DNA of 28,032 nucleotides from CBDCYN01 sp965224205 (GTDB lineage Bacteria > Planctomycetota > Phycisphaerae > Phycisphaerales > Phycisphaeraceae), in assembly GCA_965224205.1 (NCBI GenBank), contig CBDCYN010000028.1:1-28032 (forward strand). The letters run 5' to 3'. A model generated the notes under the pieces. That model worked only from the letters and a program-made list of their open reading frames with translations, was not told the DNA's origin and did no database searches. The position numbers and the translations under genes were made by a program. Below, one piece after another: positions 15,323 to 23,805 of this stretch; within the stretch, counting starts at the first letter, position 1, and each line of letters starts with the position of its first letter.

Positions 15323-16978
15323 TTACCCACACGGTATCATACCGCCTCTAAGATGGAAATGGGCTTTGTTGATGTGTCTTGCCATGGGTTTCAAGTGGAC
15401 ACGGGAAGAGGAGAACTGCTTCTGGGTGTACGCCAAGTAAGCGGCTTCCCAACGCTCGGAGGACCAGCCCTTGCCCTGCCTAGCGATGCGAGACGGATCA
15501 AGATCACGTCGTCTCTTGGCCACCTGAATACAAGCCAAGACAAACCGGTCATCATCGCTGAGCTTGACCGGATGAGGTTTCGAACCAGACAACGGATGAT
15601 TATCACGGCTTGTGGTTTGGCGTGGGCCATTGCGGTATTCCCGCAGCCGGTGACAAGCGGCGTCTTCGTCAGCCAAGGTGATGAAATCGAACCGGCGGTG
15701 TTTCAACAGCCAGGCAAACATGGCCGGAGGATTGTTGGCCTGTGCCCTGCTTCTCTCAGCTAAGGCGATGAAATCCATCCTGGCGGCTTCGCTGGCATTG
15801 GATAACCCATGTTGTACCGCCTGCTCGTGAAGCTCAAGCAACCTACCTGTCTCTCGAAGGTCCTGACGGGTGATGTGACGGATCGAGGGGGGGCTAACAC
15901 CTGTTTTTCTACTGTTTTTGAAAACTTTTTGAGAAATACCAGCCGTTCCTGCCCGAGATGGGGCGGGTTTACTGGTTTTTAATTCTTCCGAAGGGGTAGA
16001 TTTGTTAAGACAAGGGCTAGCAGATTCAGTCCGATATTTCCGTGAAGGGCTGGCAATTTCACCGATGTTTTCACCCTCGGAAGCCTCAGATACGATACCC
16101 CCCTCCCCTACCGGTTGATCTACAGAGCTATCACCAGAACCATCTACAGCAGCTGTGTGGGCGTCTCCTGGCTTCCAATCGACGTTGATCCGGTAGCGTT
16201 GGCCCCATTTATTAAGTTCCCACTGCTTTGAATCAATCGGCGTAATCCAACCCAGTTCAATCAGCCGGGATCGAGCATTGGTCACGCTACGGCGTGAGAC
16301 GCCAAACACCTCAGATATCCATGAGCATTTGGTGCGGCCGTCAACGCGATAATCCCCGCCCCCGGAAAATTCGGAGACGTTGGGAATACCTTCCTGCTTA
16401 TTCCGGGGTCGGTGTCGGTGCCAGTAGAGCGAACGGATCATCAAGGCGATCATCATCGCCATGACTGCCGTGGGAAACCCGGCCGCCAAAGCACGGCAAG
16501 TACGCCGTGGCATGGGCAGGCGTCGGCCCGTATTGGGTAGTTGCTCGAAGAAATCCCAAAACCCGGTGACGTCTTCAAGATGGATCTGATCGATGCAGAC
16601 CGCGAATTCAATAGCCTCTTTAGAGATGATGACCAGGCCAAGATGAGCCAGAGCCTTCACATCACGCGAGAGGCTCTGTTCCGCGGCTTTAGACCCCCTA
16701 CCTCCTACTAGGCGTTTGATTTCATCAATCGTGTACAGCGATTTCTTGGGCCTGCCGGTGTCCGGGTCTGGCTTGGTGTAGCGGCGTTTTTCCGCCATTT
16801 CGTGGGCGGCAAAGTACACGCGAAGCTGACGCTTGGTGATGTGCTTTGCAGAAAACATCCACCAGGCCAGAGCTAGCTGATGGATGGTGATCTGGCGGTA
16901 GCGGCCCTGGATGTGATTGACCCGGAAGCCTTCGGGCCGTGATGAGGTTTTTTTGCGGATTTGAGCTTGTGTAGCCAT
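15323..16978 (-). CDS. Candidate plasmid replication initiator with two winged-helix-like regions
   Basis: A 551-residue protein of no family I recognise with certainty. Residues about 20-120 (HQLALAWWMFSAKHITKRQL through DVKALAHLGLVII) look like a winged helix. A second helix-turn-helix is at 217-246 (CSWISEVFGVSRRSVTNARS, then LIELGWI) and is followed by a strand pair RYRINVDW. Residues 270-370 are low in hydrophobics and probably disordered. A basic helical domain fills 380-551. Twin winged helices are the hallmark of many Rep initiators, and no other Rep candidate exists on the replicon. A GGAG lies nine bases before the ATG. Its leader is opposed by a putative small RNA (17075-17164). 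A plasmid transcription regulator is the alternative. Confidence 0.5.
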   Translation of the reverse strand: MATQAQIRKKTSSRPEGFRVNHIQGRYRQITIHQLALAWWMFSAKHITKRQLRVYFAAHEMAEKRRYTKPDPDTGRPKKSLYTIDEIKRLVGGRGSKAAEQSLSRDVKALAHLGLVIISKEAIEFAVCIDQIHLEDVTGFWDFFEQLPNTGRRLPMPRRTCRALAAGFPTAVMAMMIALMIRSLYWHRHRPRNKQEGIPNVSEFSGGGDYRVDGRTKCSWISEVFGVSRRSVTNARSRLIELGWITPIDSKQWELNKWGQRYRINVDWKPGDAHTAAVDGSGDSSVDQPVGEGGIVSEASEGENIGEIASPSRKYRTESASPCLNKSTPSEELKTSKPAPSRAGTAGISQKVFKNSRKTGVSPPSIRHITRQDLRETGRLLELHEQAVQHGLSNASEAARMDFIALAERSRAQANNPPAMFAWLLKHRRFDFITLADEDAACHRLREYRNGPRQTTSRDNHPLSGSKPHPVKLSDDDRFVLACIQVAKRRRDLDPSRIARQGKGWSSERWEAAYLAYTQKQFSSSRVHLKPMARHINKAHFHLRGGMIPCG

Positions 16979-17039
16979 GACGCGGTACTCCTTGATCCGC
17001 GTAAGGCACAGCGATACCGATCGCCAAAAGCATTTCCTC

Positions 17040-17068
17040 TTGACGAGTCGGGCAATCCTGGCTAAATT
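17040..17068 (+). promoter_or_regulatory. Sigma70-type promoter directed away from rep, for a putative small RNA
   Basis: TTGACG (17040-17045), a 17-nt spacer, then TAAATT (17063-17068). No coding sequence follows before the terminator at 17135-17164. Confidence 0.65.
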
Positions 17069-17074
17069 CAGAGG

Positions 17075-17164
17075 TGTAAGGACTGATTTTAGCCGGTGCC
17101 CGGCGTCAAGCCTGGATCGGCCTTTACCGAGAAGCCGCCCTACTCACCGTAGAGCGGTTTTTTT
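17075..17164 (+). ncRNA. Putative ~90-nt antisense RNA to the rep leader
   Basis: Bounded by the promoter at 17040-17068 and the terminator at 17135-17164. It contains a hairpin GCCGG-TGC-CCGGC (17092-17104) and the terminator hairpin, the two-stem layout of counter-transcribed RNAs that control plasmid copy number. It lies opposite the region between the rep start (16978) and a candidate minus-strand rep promoter (TTGACG at 17307-17302, -10 near 17284-17279), so it would be antisense to the rep leader. Inferred from sequence signals only. Confidence 0.5.
17135..17164 (+). terminator. Intrinsic terminator
   Basis: Stem CCGC-c-CTAC / GTAG-a-GCGG around loop TCACC, followed by seven T (17158-17164). 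It is oriented on the plus strand, with no gene upstream other than the putative small RNA. Confidence 0.75.
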
Positions 17165-17344
17165 CATGGGAAGGGTGTATCGCTAAGCCATACGCCTCCT
17201 TGCTGGTTGATGATCCCCCTACCCGCCTGCTAGGCCGCAGAAACGAGATATTGAGGGAATGAACATTTCGTTAGGATTATCATCTTGATTCTCAGATTGG
17301 CCGTCAACCCACCTAAATAAACGGAAAACAAGTCTTTATATGAC
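17165..17344. promoter_or_regulatory. Probable rep leader and promoter region
   Basis: Non-coding in both directions. On the minus strand a candidate promoter (TTGACG at 17307-17302, GATGAT at 17284-17279 with 17-nt spacing) points to rep. The leader contains a good ribosome site GGAGG (17199-17195) followed by a two-codon frame, and a seven-codon frame MKKTALR at 17167-17144 that overlaps the antisense hairpin. Whether any short leader peptide is used is unknown. Confidence 0.35.
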
Positions 17345-17596
17345 GTTGTGCCCACAACGTTGTGGGCACAACGTTGTGCCCTTTTCATTGTGCATGCAAT
17401 ATTGTGCTCACGAAAGCAAAAATTGTTGTGCCCACAATGATGTGGGCGATAGTCGTAATGTTATTGAATCATGATGTTTAGACATAAGACTATCAAAGAG
17501 AATATAGTGGACGTTGTGCCCACAACGTTGTGGGCACAACGCTATTCCCGTTTTGTTGTACCCACAATATTGTGCCCACAACGTTGTGGGCACAAC
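17345..17596. repeat. Array of 14-bp palindromic repeats upstream of parA (partition site/origin candidate)
   Basis: Consensus RTTGTGCCCACAAY, itself a palindrome read on either strand. Good copies are at 17345-17358, 17359-17372, 17425-17438, 17513-17526, 17527-17540, 17555-17568, 17569-17582 and 17583-17596. A partial copy lies at 17373-17381 and degenerate ones near 17400 and 17439. Adjacent copies make 28-bp palindromes. An AT-rich stretch (17451-17512) separates two clusters. Two more copies lie at the end of the parB-like gene. They are candidates for the centromere/operator bound by the parB-like protein, or for Rep iterons; sequence alone cannot decide. Confidence 0.88.
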
Positions 17597-17636
17597 GCTT
17601 TAGGCACACACCTATAAATCTATGGAGAATTTCATC

Positions 17637-18542
17637 ATGGAGGATCAAAAACACCAAACGCACGTCATCGCCGTTGGAAATCAGAAGGGCGGTGTGGGCA
17701 AAACGACGACAACGGTGAATCTGGCAGCGGCCCTTGGGACGTTGGGAAAATCTTCGCTCGTCGTCGATCTAGACTCAAATTGCGGGGCCACCCGAAGTTT
17801 GGGAGTCCCGCCGCAAAGCTATCAGGGCAGCTATGAGGTTTTAATTGGGGTAGAAGACCCTTTAGCTGTGGCTTTGGAAACCGACCCTGACGAAGGCATT
17901 GAATTGCCGCAAGGTGTTTCATTGATTCCAGCTAACAGAGACTTGGAACGTGTCGATGTCGAACTGTCCAACAAACACCGGTTTACAGACCACCGCGATT
18001 GTCTACGCAAACCCATAGAACAGATATTGGAAAGCGGCAAATACGACTACGTCTTCCTGGATACGGCTCCGAACATTGCCACGCCAACAGTTTCAGCTTA
18101 CCGAGCGGCATCATGGTTTTTGCTCACAGCAACACCGGAACGTCTCGCAATTGAGGGGCTTACGGATGCGATTGATGACATTCAGGTGGTCCGTGAGTCT
18201 AACAATCCGGATTTGACGCTCCTGGGTGTGGTTCTTTCTTGCGTCAATAGACGCACGCGGCTAGCTACCGAGCTTTTGGGTTGGGTTGAAGAAAAGTTCT
18301 CGGCAGCTGGAAAGTTTGGCGACTTCAAAACCAGAATAAGCAGGGCGGTTGCGGTGCCGCACGCTCAAAAAGACGGTAAGACTATTTTTCAAACAGAACC
18401 GGCCCATAAGGTGGCAGAAGAATACCGTCAACTCGCACGCGAGGTCATGGCACGAGTGGCGGTTCCGGTGATTTCACCGGCCAACAACGCGAAAGACCAG
18501 GGGGATGAACTCGCAGTGGCGGAGGCGGTAAACCATGGCTAA
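17637..18542 (+). CDS. parA: ParA-type partition ATPase (full length)
   Basis: A Walker-type ParA/Soj ATPase, 301 residues from the ATG at 17637, which has GGAG nine bases upstream. An in-frame ATG at 17622 overlaps that ribosome site and is less likely. The deviant Walker A QKGGVGKTTTT lies near the N-terminus with the signature lysine; VVDLDSNCGATRSLG is the A' region; YDYVFLDTAPN is Walker B; LLTATPERLAIEGL follows. ParA proteins bind DNA non-specifically as ATP dimers and drive plasmid segregation. There is no N-terminal helix-turn-helix extension of the type Ia kind. Repeats upstream and downstream are the likely partition sites. The 3' half is the same DNA as 1-468. Confidence 0.95.
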   Translation: MEDQKHQTHVIAVGNQKGGVGKTTTTVNLAAALGTLGKSSLVVDLDSNCGATRSLGVPPQSYQGSYEVLIGVEDPLAVALETDPDEGIELPQGVSLIPANRDLERVDVELSNKHRFTDHRDCLRKPIEQILESGKYDYVFLDTAPNIATPTVSAYRAASWFLLTATPERLAIEGLTDAIDDIQVVRESNNPDLTLLGVVLSCVNRRTRLATELLGWVEEKFSAAGKFGDFKTRISRAVAVPHAQKDGKTIFQTEPAHKVAEEYRQLAREVMARVAVPVISPANNAKDQGDELAVAEAVNHG

Positions 18543-19020
18543 AAGACGGGAGAGGCAAACAGAGAACCCGCTTAAAAGCGATGTGATAGCCAGCATTAGT
18601 GGGTCGGTGAGAACACCCCAATCTGTGTCAACGGATAAACAGGATGGTAACACGTTAACAAGGGTCCCCAAGCCAAAGAAATGGCCTCAGGGCAACGCAA
18701 AACCAATCAAAACCAAATTCTCCCCGCTTGAAGCCGAGGCAAATGATGAGTTTACTTCGTCCTTAAGGTTGATGATGGGTTCTAAGGTAACCGAGAGCCA
18801 CATCACGCGGGCCTTGTGGTCATTGGCACGGATGGCGGGCGAGGAACTAGACGCTATTGCTGATAAAGCTCCAAAGATGAGGCGGCCATCGCACGGCGAT
18901 AAGATCGGCACGGCGGATTATGAAGACGCGATCGCCAAATTTCTTTTGAAGGCATTGAAGCGGACGAAGATAGAGCCATACACAACGTTGGGGGCACAAT
19001 ATTGTGGGCACAACGATTAG
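18535..19020 (+). CDS. Small ribbon-helix-helix-like ParB partner (right copy)
   Basis: Identical in protein sequence to 461-946; see there for domains. Here the complete parA-parB overlap (8 nt, ATGGCTAA) with a full-length parA upstream can be seen. The gene is flanked by the 14-bp repeat array upstream of parA and by two repeat units that encode its own C-terminus. Confidence 0.7.
   Translation: MAKRRERQTENPLKSDVIASISGSVRTPQSVSTDKQDGNTLTRVPKPKKWPQGNAKPIKTKFSPLEAEANDEFTSSLRLMMGSKVTESHITRALWSLARMAGEELDAIADKAPKMRRPSHGDKIGTADYEDAIAKFLLKALKRTKIEPYTTLGAQYCGHND
18987..19014. repeat. Two 14-bp palindromic repeats at the 3' end of the parB-like gene (right copy)
   Basis: Same units as 913-940. 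Together with 17345-17596 they bracket parA and its partner on both sides. Confidence 0.85.
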
Positions 19021-19208
19021 CTTTCATGGTCTAAAAAAACTGCATCGACGGAGAAAAACAACACGACGCCTGAACCATCGTGTGCGGTTGCACTCGTCCC
19101 TGGGGTGCAAGAGCCCCTTAGCCTACGATCAGCAGATCGCCTGATCAACGAAACCGACTGCCCACTTTTCCTGGGGAAGGTCAACCAAACTTTTTCGAGA
19201 TAGAAAGA

Positions 19209-19236
19209 TTGACCTAATATAGAGAACAGATATAAA
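19209..19236 (+). promoter_or_regulatory. Toxin-antitoxin promoter (right copy)
   Basis: TTGACC (19209-19214), 16-nt spacer, TATAAA (19231-19236); identical to 1136-1163. Confidence 0.8.
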
Positions 19237-19254
19237 CTAGTTTATTAAACTAGT
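19236..19254. promoter_or_regulatory. Toxin-antitoxin operator palindrome (right copy)
   Basis: Perfect 9-bp-arm palindrome overlapping the -10 box; identical to 1163-1181. Confidence 0.8.
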
Positions 19255-19278
19255 CGATATGTGATTGGAGGACCAGTC

Positions 19279-19539
19279 ATGAAGCAGACGGAAAACAGAA
19301 TTGGAGCGTTTGAGGCCAAGACGCACTTTTCGCAAGTGCTTAACCGGGTCGAACGCGGTGAAACCATAGACATTACCCGGCGGGGTCATACCGTGGCTAG
19401 GATTGTGCCTGTCGAGCAGAGCGACCGGGAACAAGCTAAGTCAGCTTTGAAGCGGATGAAGGACCGGCGCAAACATCTCAAGACAGCTCCCATTGCCGAT
19501 CTTCTTGAGACGATCCACGAAGGCCATCGGTACCCGTGA
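19279..19539 (+). CDS. Phd/YefM-family antitoxin (right copy)
   Basis: Identical to 1206-1466; GGAGG seven bases before the ATG and a 4-nt overlap with the toxin gene. Confidence 0.9.
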   Translation: MKQTENRIGAFEAKTHFSQVLNRVERGETIDITRRGHTVARIVPVEQSDREQAKSALKRMKDRRKHLKTAPIADLLETIHEGHRYP

Positions 19540-19934
19540 AGATCGTCATTGATAATTCCGTGATCTTGGCTTGGTGCATGGCTGACGAGAATGACGTCAG
19601 AGCCGAGGCAGCTATGCAGGTGCTAGCCGAGCAGGGGGGTGTTGTTCCGGGCCTCTGGTGGTATGAATTCCGAAACGCCCTGGTGTCCAATGAGCGTCGT
19701 GGCCGACTGACACCAGCCGATATTCATGCCACGTTGACGGATGTACGGGCCTTGGCCTTGGAGATCGATCACAACCACGATGAGGGCGTGATGTTGGAAC
19801 TGGCCCGACGTTATGAACTGTCGATCTATGACACCGCTTATCTCGAAGTGGCTCAACGTCGAGGGTTGAAGCTGGCGACTCTCGACGAAAAACTAAACCG
19901 TGCCGCCGAAGACGCCAAAATCTCTTCTTCATAA
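19536..19934 (+). CDS. vapC: VapC-like PIN-domain toxin (right copy)
   Basis: Identical to 1463-1861, with PIN acidic residues D6, E44, D99 and D117; GTG start. Confidence 0.9.
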   Translation: MKIVIDNSVILAWCMADENDVRAEAAMQVLAEQGGVVPGLWWYEFRNALVSNERRGRLTPADIHATLTDVRALALEIDHNHDEGVMLELARRYELSIYDTAYLEVAQRRGLKLATLDEKLNRAAEDAKISSS

Positions 19935-19998
19935 CAAGCTTTCCCGGCCCGCCATCCTAACCTTTCAACTGGGGACATTTTCGGGGAGCAGGACAAAC

Positions 19999-21057
19999 TC
20001 ACTCGCCCGCCAGTTGGTCCCAGCTCAACGGCGTGCCACGGGGGATATCTTCAGTCACGCTTCGACCCAACACGTCGTTTAAGTACCGGGTGTGCAGCCC
20101 GTAGCCGGGTCGGATCGAGCGGATGTTGTCTTCGGTCAGCACGTCCCCAGCCCGGAGGTCTTGGACGATAAACAGCGACCGCCGGAACACACGGCTAGCT
20201 TGCTCTCGATCGGTGATGCCGTACCGCACCGCGCCTAAAGCGTCCTGGGCGGTCCGTATTGCGTCGACCATCGCCCGCCACTCGTCGGGCTCAACCGAGA
20301 ACGAAGAATCGGGCCCGGTCTGGGAACGATCGAGCGTGAAGTGCTTTTCGATGATGCACGCCCCCACGCTCACCGCCGCCACCGGCACCGCCACGCCCAT
20401 CGTGTGGTCCGAAAGACCCACCGGAACGCCGAACATCGCCGACAGGTGCGGGATCGTCCGCAGGTTGGCTTCATCAGCGGGGGCGGGGTAAGAGCTGGTG
20501 CATTGGAGCAACGCCAACTCCCGACAACCAGCCTCACGGGCGGTCGTGACCGCTTCTTCGATCTCCGCCAGGTTGGCCATGCCCGTGGACATGATCACCG
20601 GCTTACCGGTCTCGGCCACCCGTCGGATCAGCGGCAGGTCGACCAGCTCGAACGACGCGATTTTATAAGCCCCCACCCCCATCTCTTCGAGGAAATCGAC
20701 CGCGGTAGAGTCGAACGGGCTAGAAAAGCAGTGCAGGCCCAGATCGTCAGCCACCTTCTTGAGCTTCGGCTGCCATTCCCAGGGCGTGTACGCTTCGCCG
20801 TATAGCTCGTACAGGTTCTTCCCCTCCCAAATCGTGCCTTTGCCGATGCGGAAGCACTCTTGGTCACAGTCGATCGTGATCGTGTCGGGGGTATAGGTCT
20901 GGAGCTTGATCGCGTCGGCCCCGGCCTGCTTGGCGGCGTGGACGATCTTCACGGCCTGGTCGTAGTCCTGATTATGGTTGGCCGACATCTCCGCGATGAT
21001 GTATGCGGGCTGACCGGCCCCGATGGCTCTATCTTGGATCGTGATCATGGCCGGCAT
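19999..21057 (-). CDS. pseI: Pseudaminic acid synthase PseI (right copy)
   Basis: Identical in protein sequence to 1926-2984; TIM-barrel synthase with C-terminal SAF domain. Confidence 0.93.
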   Translation of the reverse strand: MPAMITIQDRAIGAGQPAYIIAEMSANHNQDYDQAVKIVHAAKQAGADAIKLQTYTPDTITIDCDQECFRIGKGTIWEGKNLYELYGEAYTPWEWQPKLKKVADDLGLHCFSSPFDSTAVDFLEEMGVGAYKIASFELVDLPLIRRVAETGKPVIMSTGMANLAEIEEAVTTAREAGCRELALLQCTSSYPAPADEANLRTIPHLSAMFGVPVGLSDHTMGVAVPVAAVSVGACIIEKHFTLDRSQTGPDSSFSVEPDEWRAMVDAIRTAQDALGAVRYGITDREQASRVFRRSLFIVQDLRAGDVLTEDNIRSIRPGYGLHTRYLNDVLGRSVTEDIPRGTPLSWDQLAGE

Positions 21058-21092
21058 GAACTTCGTAGCGCCCTATGAGAGGTGATCGTGAT

Positions 21093-21854
21093 TCAATGTG
21101 TGTCGGTTTCGGGGGTCAGTTCCAGACGGAGGTAAACCCGTTGGTTGTCCGCTTCAAAGTAAGCCCCATGGTACGGCGGGAACGTGCGGGCCCGCAAGAG
21201 ATTGATCAGCTCACGCGCGGTGGTGGGGCGGTCGAGTTCGATGCGGTCGATCGATTCGATATCGCGTACCCGGTGGGTGGTGCCGCCTTGGGGCTGGGCG
21301 GTGCGGGGTGCTTGGCCATCACGCACCGAGGGCCAGGCTTCACAAAACAAGTCAAACGCGGCTGATTCGAGCTTATGGTACAAGCTCTGACCGGTATCGT
21401 AGGGCAACACGTCGACCTGCTTGCGGGCGATGATGTCGCCGGTGTCGACCCCTTCATCGATGTAATGCAGGGTCGCCCCCGCGGGCGTGCCGTCGATGAT
21501 GCTCCACACATTGGGGTAAGCCCCACGGTTATAAGGCAGGTACGACGGGTGGAGGTTGATCACCCCCTGAGGGAAAACCCGGATCAGCGGGTCGTGGAGG
21601 ATATACCCGAACATAACCGAGACCGCGATGTCCGGCTTCAATGCTTCGATAGCTTGGATGGTCTGTGCATCGCGTAGCTGCGGCCCTTCGAAGATCACCG
21701 AGTCCACCACCCCGGCGCAAGCGATGATCTCATCGCCGTAGCGTCGCTTTTCCGCGGGGTGGACCACCAAACCGACGACCGACTCCCCCAGCTGCTTGAG
21801 GTGCTCCAAGACCTGCAAGCCCAGCTTGTTGTTCGTTAGGTACACGATACGCAT
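21093..21854 (-). CDS. Sugar N-formyltransferase (right copy)
   Basis: Identical in protein sequence to 3020-3781; N100, H102 and D137 triad present. Confidence 0.85.
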   Translation of the reverse strand: MRIVYLTNNKLGLQVLEHLKQLGESVVGLVVHPAEKRRYGDEIIACAGVVDSVIFEGPQLRDAQTIQAIEALKPDIAVSVMFGYILHDPLIRVFPQGVINLHPSYLPYNRGAYPNVWSIIDGTPAGATLHYIDEGVDTGDIIARKQVDVLPYDTGQSLYHKLESAAFDLFCEAWPSVRDGQAPRTAQPQGGTTHRVRDIESIDRIELDRPTTARELINLLRARTFPPYHGAYFEADNQRVYLRLELTPETDTH

Positions 21855-21907
21855 CTCACGGGGCTCCTAGTGTTCCGTCACGGTTAAATTTTCAACTAGG
21901 TATCACA

Positions 21908-21991
21908 GCGAGCCGCGACCGTGAGGGAGCGGGCTCTTATTCTTCACACCTGATCCGATGAAGAGCCCGCTCCCTCACGGTCGCGGCTCGC
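21908..21991. repeat. 31-bp inverted repeat (right copy)
   Basis: Same perfect hairpin as 3835-3918, with arms at 21908-21938 and 21961-21991. Both copies agree, so the structure is not a sequencing artefact. Confidence 0.95.
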
Positions 21992-22000
21992 CTCGTTGTC

Positions 22001-23047
22001 CTATGGTGGATTTAAGCACTGGATCTGCTCGACCACGCGTACCGCCCCGTAGCCATCGACCAGCCGCCGGGCCTTGGACGACATCTTTTCACGCCTCGCC
22101 TGGTCATCGATCAACCCGATCAGCTGCTGGGCTGTCGCAGACACGGATACAACCTGGGCCCATCCCAGGTTGATCCCGCACCCAGCCCGGTCCATGCCCC
22201 CAGCGATCCGAAGTTGATTGTCCGCTAGGACCACGATCAGACACGGCAACCCTAGGTAGCATACTTCCCAGCAGGTGCTGCCCCCGGCGCAGACCGTGAT
22301 ATCCGCCCATTGCATCAGCTTGGGTATGTCGGTGGTGTTACGGATCAGCTGTACCACGGTCTTGCTGGCCCGGGCCGCTTCTTGAAGCGATTCCCAGTGA
22401 GGGTTGGCCGCCCCGACCACGAAAACCGCTTCAAGCTCCTGGATCCCCAGCGCGTCGATCGTGTGGATCACCTTCAGGGTCATATTCGGTGGGTCGGCCC
22501 CACCCAGGGTCACCAACAGGTTTCGCGCCCTAGTAGGGATCGTGCGTTGCCAGCCCTGGATGGAACGAAAATCATTGCGGAGTAGCGCATAATCCGTCCC
22601 TAGCAGCAGTTTGGTATGAGGGGGGCGGTGGGTGTAATCACCCTCCTCGGCCCCGAGGTTCTGGTCGAGGATCAGGTCCGCGTGGTAGGCGCCGATATGG
22701 CCGTGGTCGTCGATGACCATCACACGTAGATCTGCGTCACGGATCGCTTGCTGGTAGGCGGCGTCAAAAACATATCCGTCAGCCACGACACAGGCCGATC
22801 TAAACCGCTGGGCGACCCCGATGGTCTGTGCGGCATCAGAGGTGGTGCCCGGCGACGCCTCCATCGCGTGGACCTCACACCCGTCGCCAGTCAGTCGCGT
22901 CGATAAACCTGGATCGATCTGGTGAGTCACGAACACCACGCGACCCCCCTGTTCCCGCCAGGCCTGGGCTAACGCCAGGCAGCGCATCACGTGCCCGGTG
23001 CCGATCTGGGCGCTGGCGTCGGCGCGGAGGATGAGCGTATCGGTCAC
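22001..23047 (-). CDS. pseG: PseG UDP-sugar hydrolase (right copy)
   Basis: Identical in protein sequence to 3928-4974; GTG start, catalytic H19 in IGTGHVMRC. Confidence 0.93.
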   Translation of the reverse strand: MTDTLILRADASAQIGTGHVMRCLALAQAWREQGGRVVFVTHQIDPGLSTRLTGDGCEVHAMEASPGTTSDAAQTIGVAQRFRSACVVADGYVFDAAYQQAIRDADLRVMVIDDHGHIGAYHADLILDQNLGAEEGDYTHRPPHTKLLLGTDYALLRNDFRSIQGWQRTIPTRARNLLVTLGGADPPNMTLKVIHTIDALGIQELEAVFVVGAANPHWESLQEAARASKTVVQLIRNTTDIPKLMQWADITVCAGGSTCWEVCYLGLPCLIVVLADNQLRIAGGMDRAGCGINLGWAQVVSVSATAQQLIGLIDDQARREKMSSKARRLVDGYGAVRVVEQIQCLNPP

Positions 23048-23052
23048 CTGGG

Positions 23053-23805
23053 TTACCCCTTGTGAAGGGCTTTCTGTTCGACGTGGGCGTTGATCGCAAC
23101 CAGATGTGGGTGCTGGTGGAGCAGCTCTAGAACGTCGGTCCAGGTGAATCCGCCGTCGTGGCCCAGCCGGTCATATATCTCACGCACCAGCTTCAGGTCC
23201 TCGGGGGTGTCGACGGTCCAGCGGTGGCGGCTATGGTCTTCCTGCCCGGTGACAAGGTGGACGCGGAACCGATCGGGCGACAGGTAAAAGTATGGGGTCA
23301 CGTGCGTGCGGTGGTGTGATTCGGTCGCCTCCCGCCACGCGGTCTCGAGGGCTGCCATCGTGAAGACCTCGGTATCGAGCCCCCTTGGGTAGTGGCGCTG
23401 AACCGTGTTGCTGGCGTAGTCGGGTTTTGCCTCTAGAAACGCCCCGATCACCCGGTCCATGACCCCGGGGTCGAGCAGCGGGCAGTCCGAGGTCACCCGG
23501 ACCACAGCCCCGGCGTTGGCTTGACACGCGGCGCGGTAGTACCGGTCTAGGACGTCGTCTTCGCTGCCGCGGGATACCGGCACGTCGAGGTCGGCACACA
23601 CTCGGACGATCGGGTCGTCGCGGTCGAGCGTGGTGGTCGCGACCATGACCGAGTGGGCGTAACGGGACCGTGCGGCCCGTTCGATCACCCGCGCCAGCAT
23701 CGACCGACCGCCGATGTCTTCGAGCACTTTGCCCGGCAGGCGGGTGCTGCCCATCCGGGCTTGGATGACGGTCACGATCTTCATCTTCGATTCGGTTGGT
23801 GTCAT
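23053..23805 (-). CDS. pseF: SpsF/PseF-type cytidylyltransferase (right copy)
   Basis: Identical in protein sequence to 4980-5732; start chosen at the ATGA overlap with the methyltransferase gene. Confidence 0.87.
   Translation of the reverse strand: MTPTESKMKIVTVIQARMGSTRLPGKVLEDIGGRSMLARVIERAARSRYAHSVMVATTTLDRDDPIVRVCADLDVPVSRGSEDDVLDRYYRAACQANAGAVVRVTSDCPLLDPGVMDRVIGAFLEAKPDYASNTVQRHYPRGLDTEVFTMAALETAWREATESHHRTHVTPYFYLSPDRFRVHLVTGQEDHSRHRWTVDTPEDLKLVREIYDRLGHDGGFTWTDVLELLHQHPHLVAINAHVEQKALHKG

Noticed and set aside
16977..17186. Plus-strand 69-residue open frame between rep and the repeat array
   Set aside because: It crosses the intrinsic terminator and the rep ribosome site region, has no family resemblance and is better explained by the regulatory elements there.
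17345..17596. CRISPR array
   Set aside because: The repeats are 14-bp palindromes often directly abutting, with no uniform unique spacers and no cas genes.
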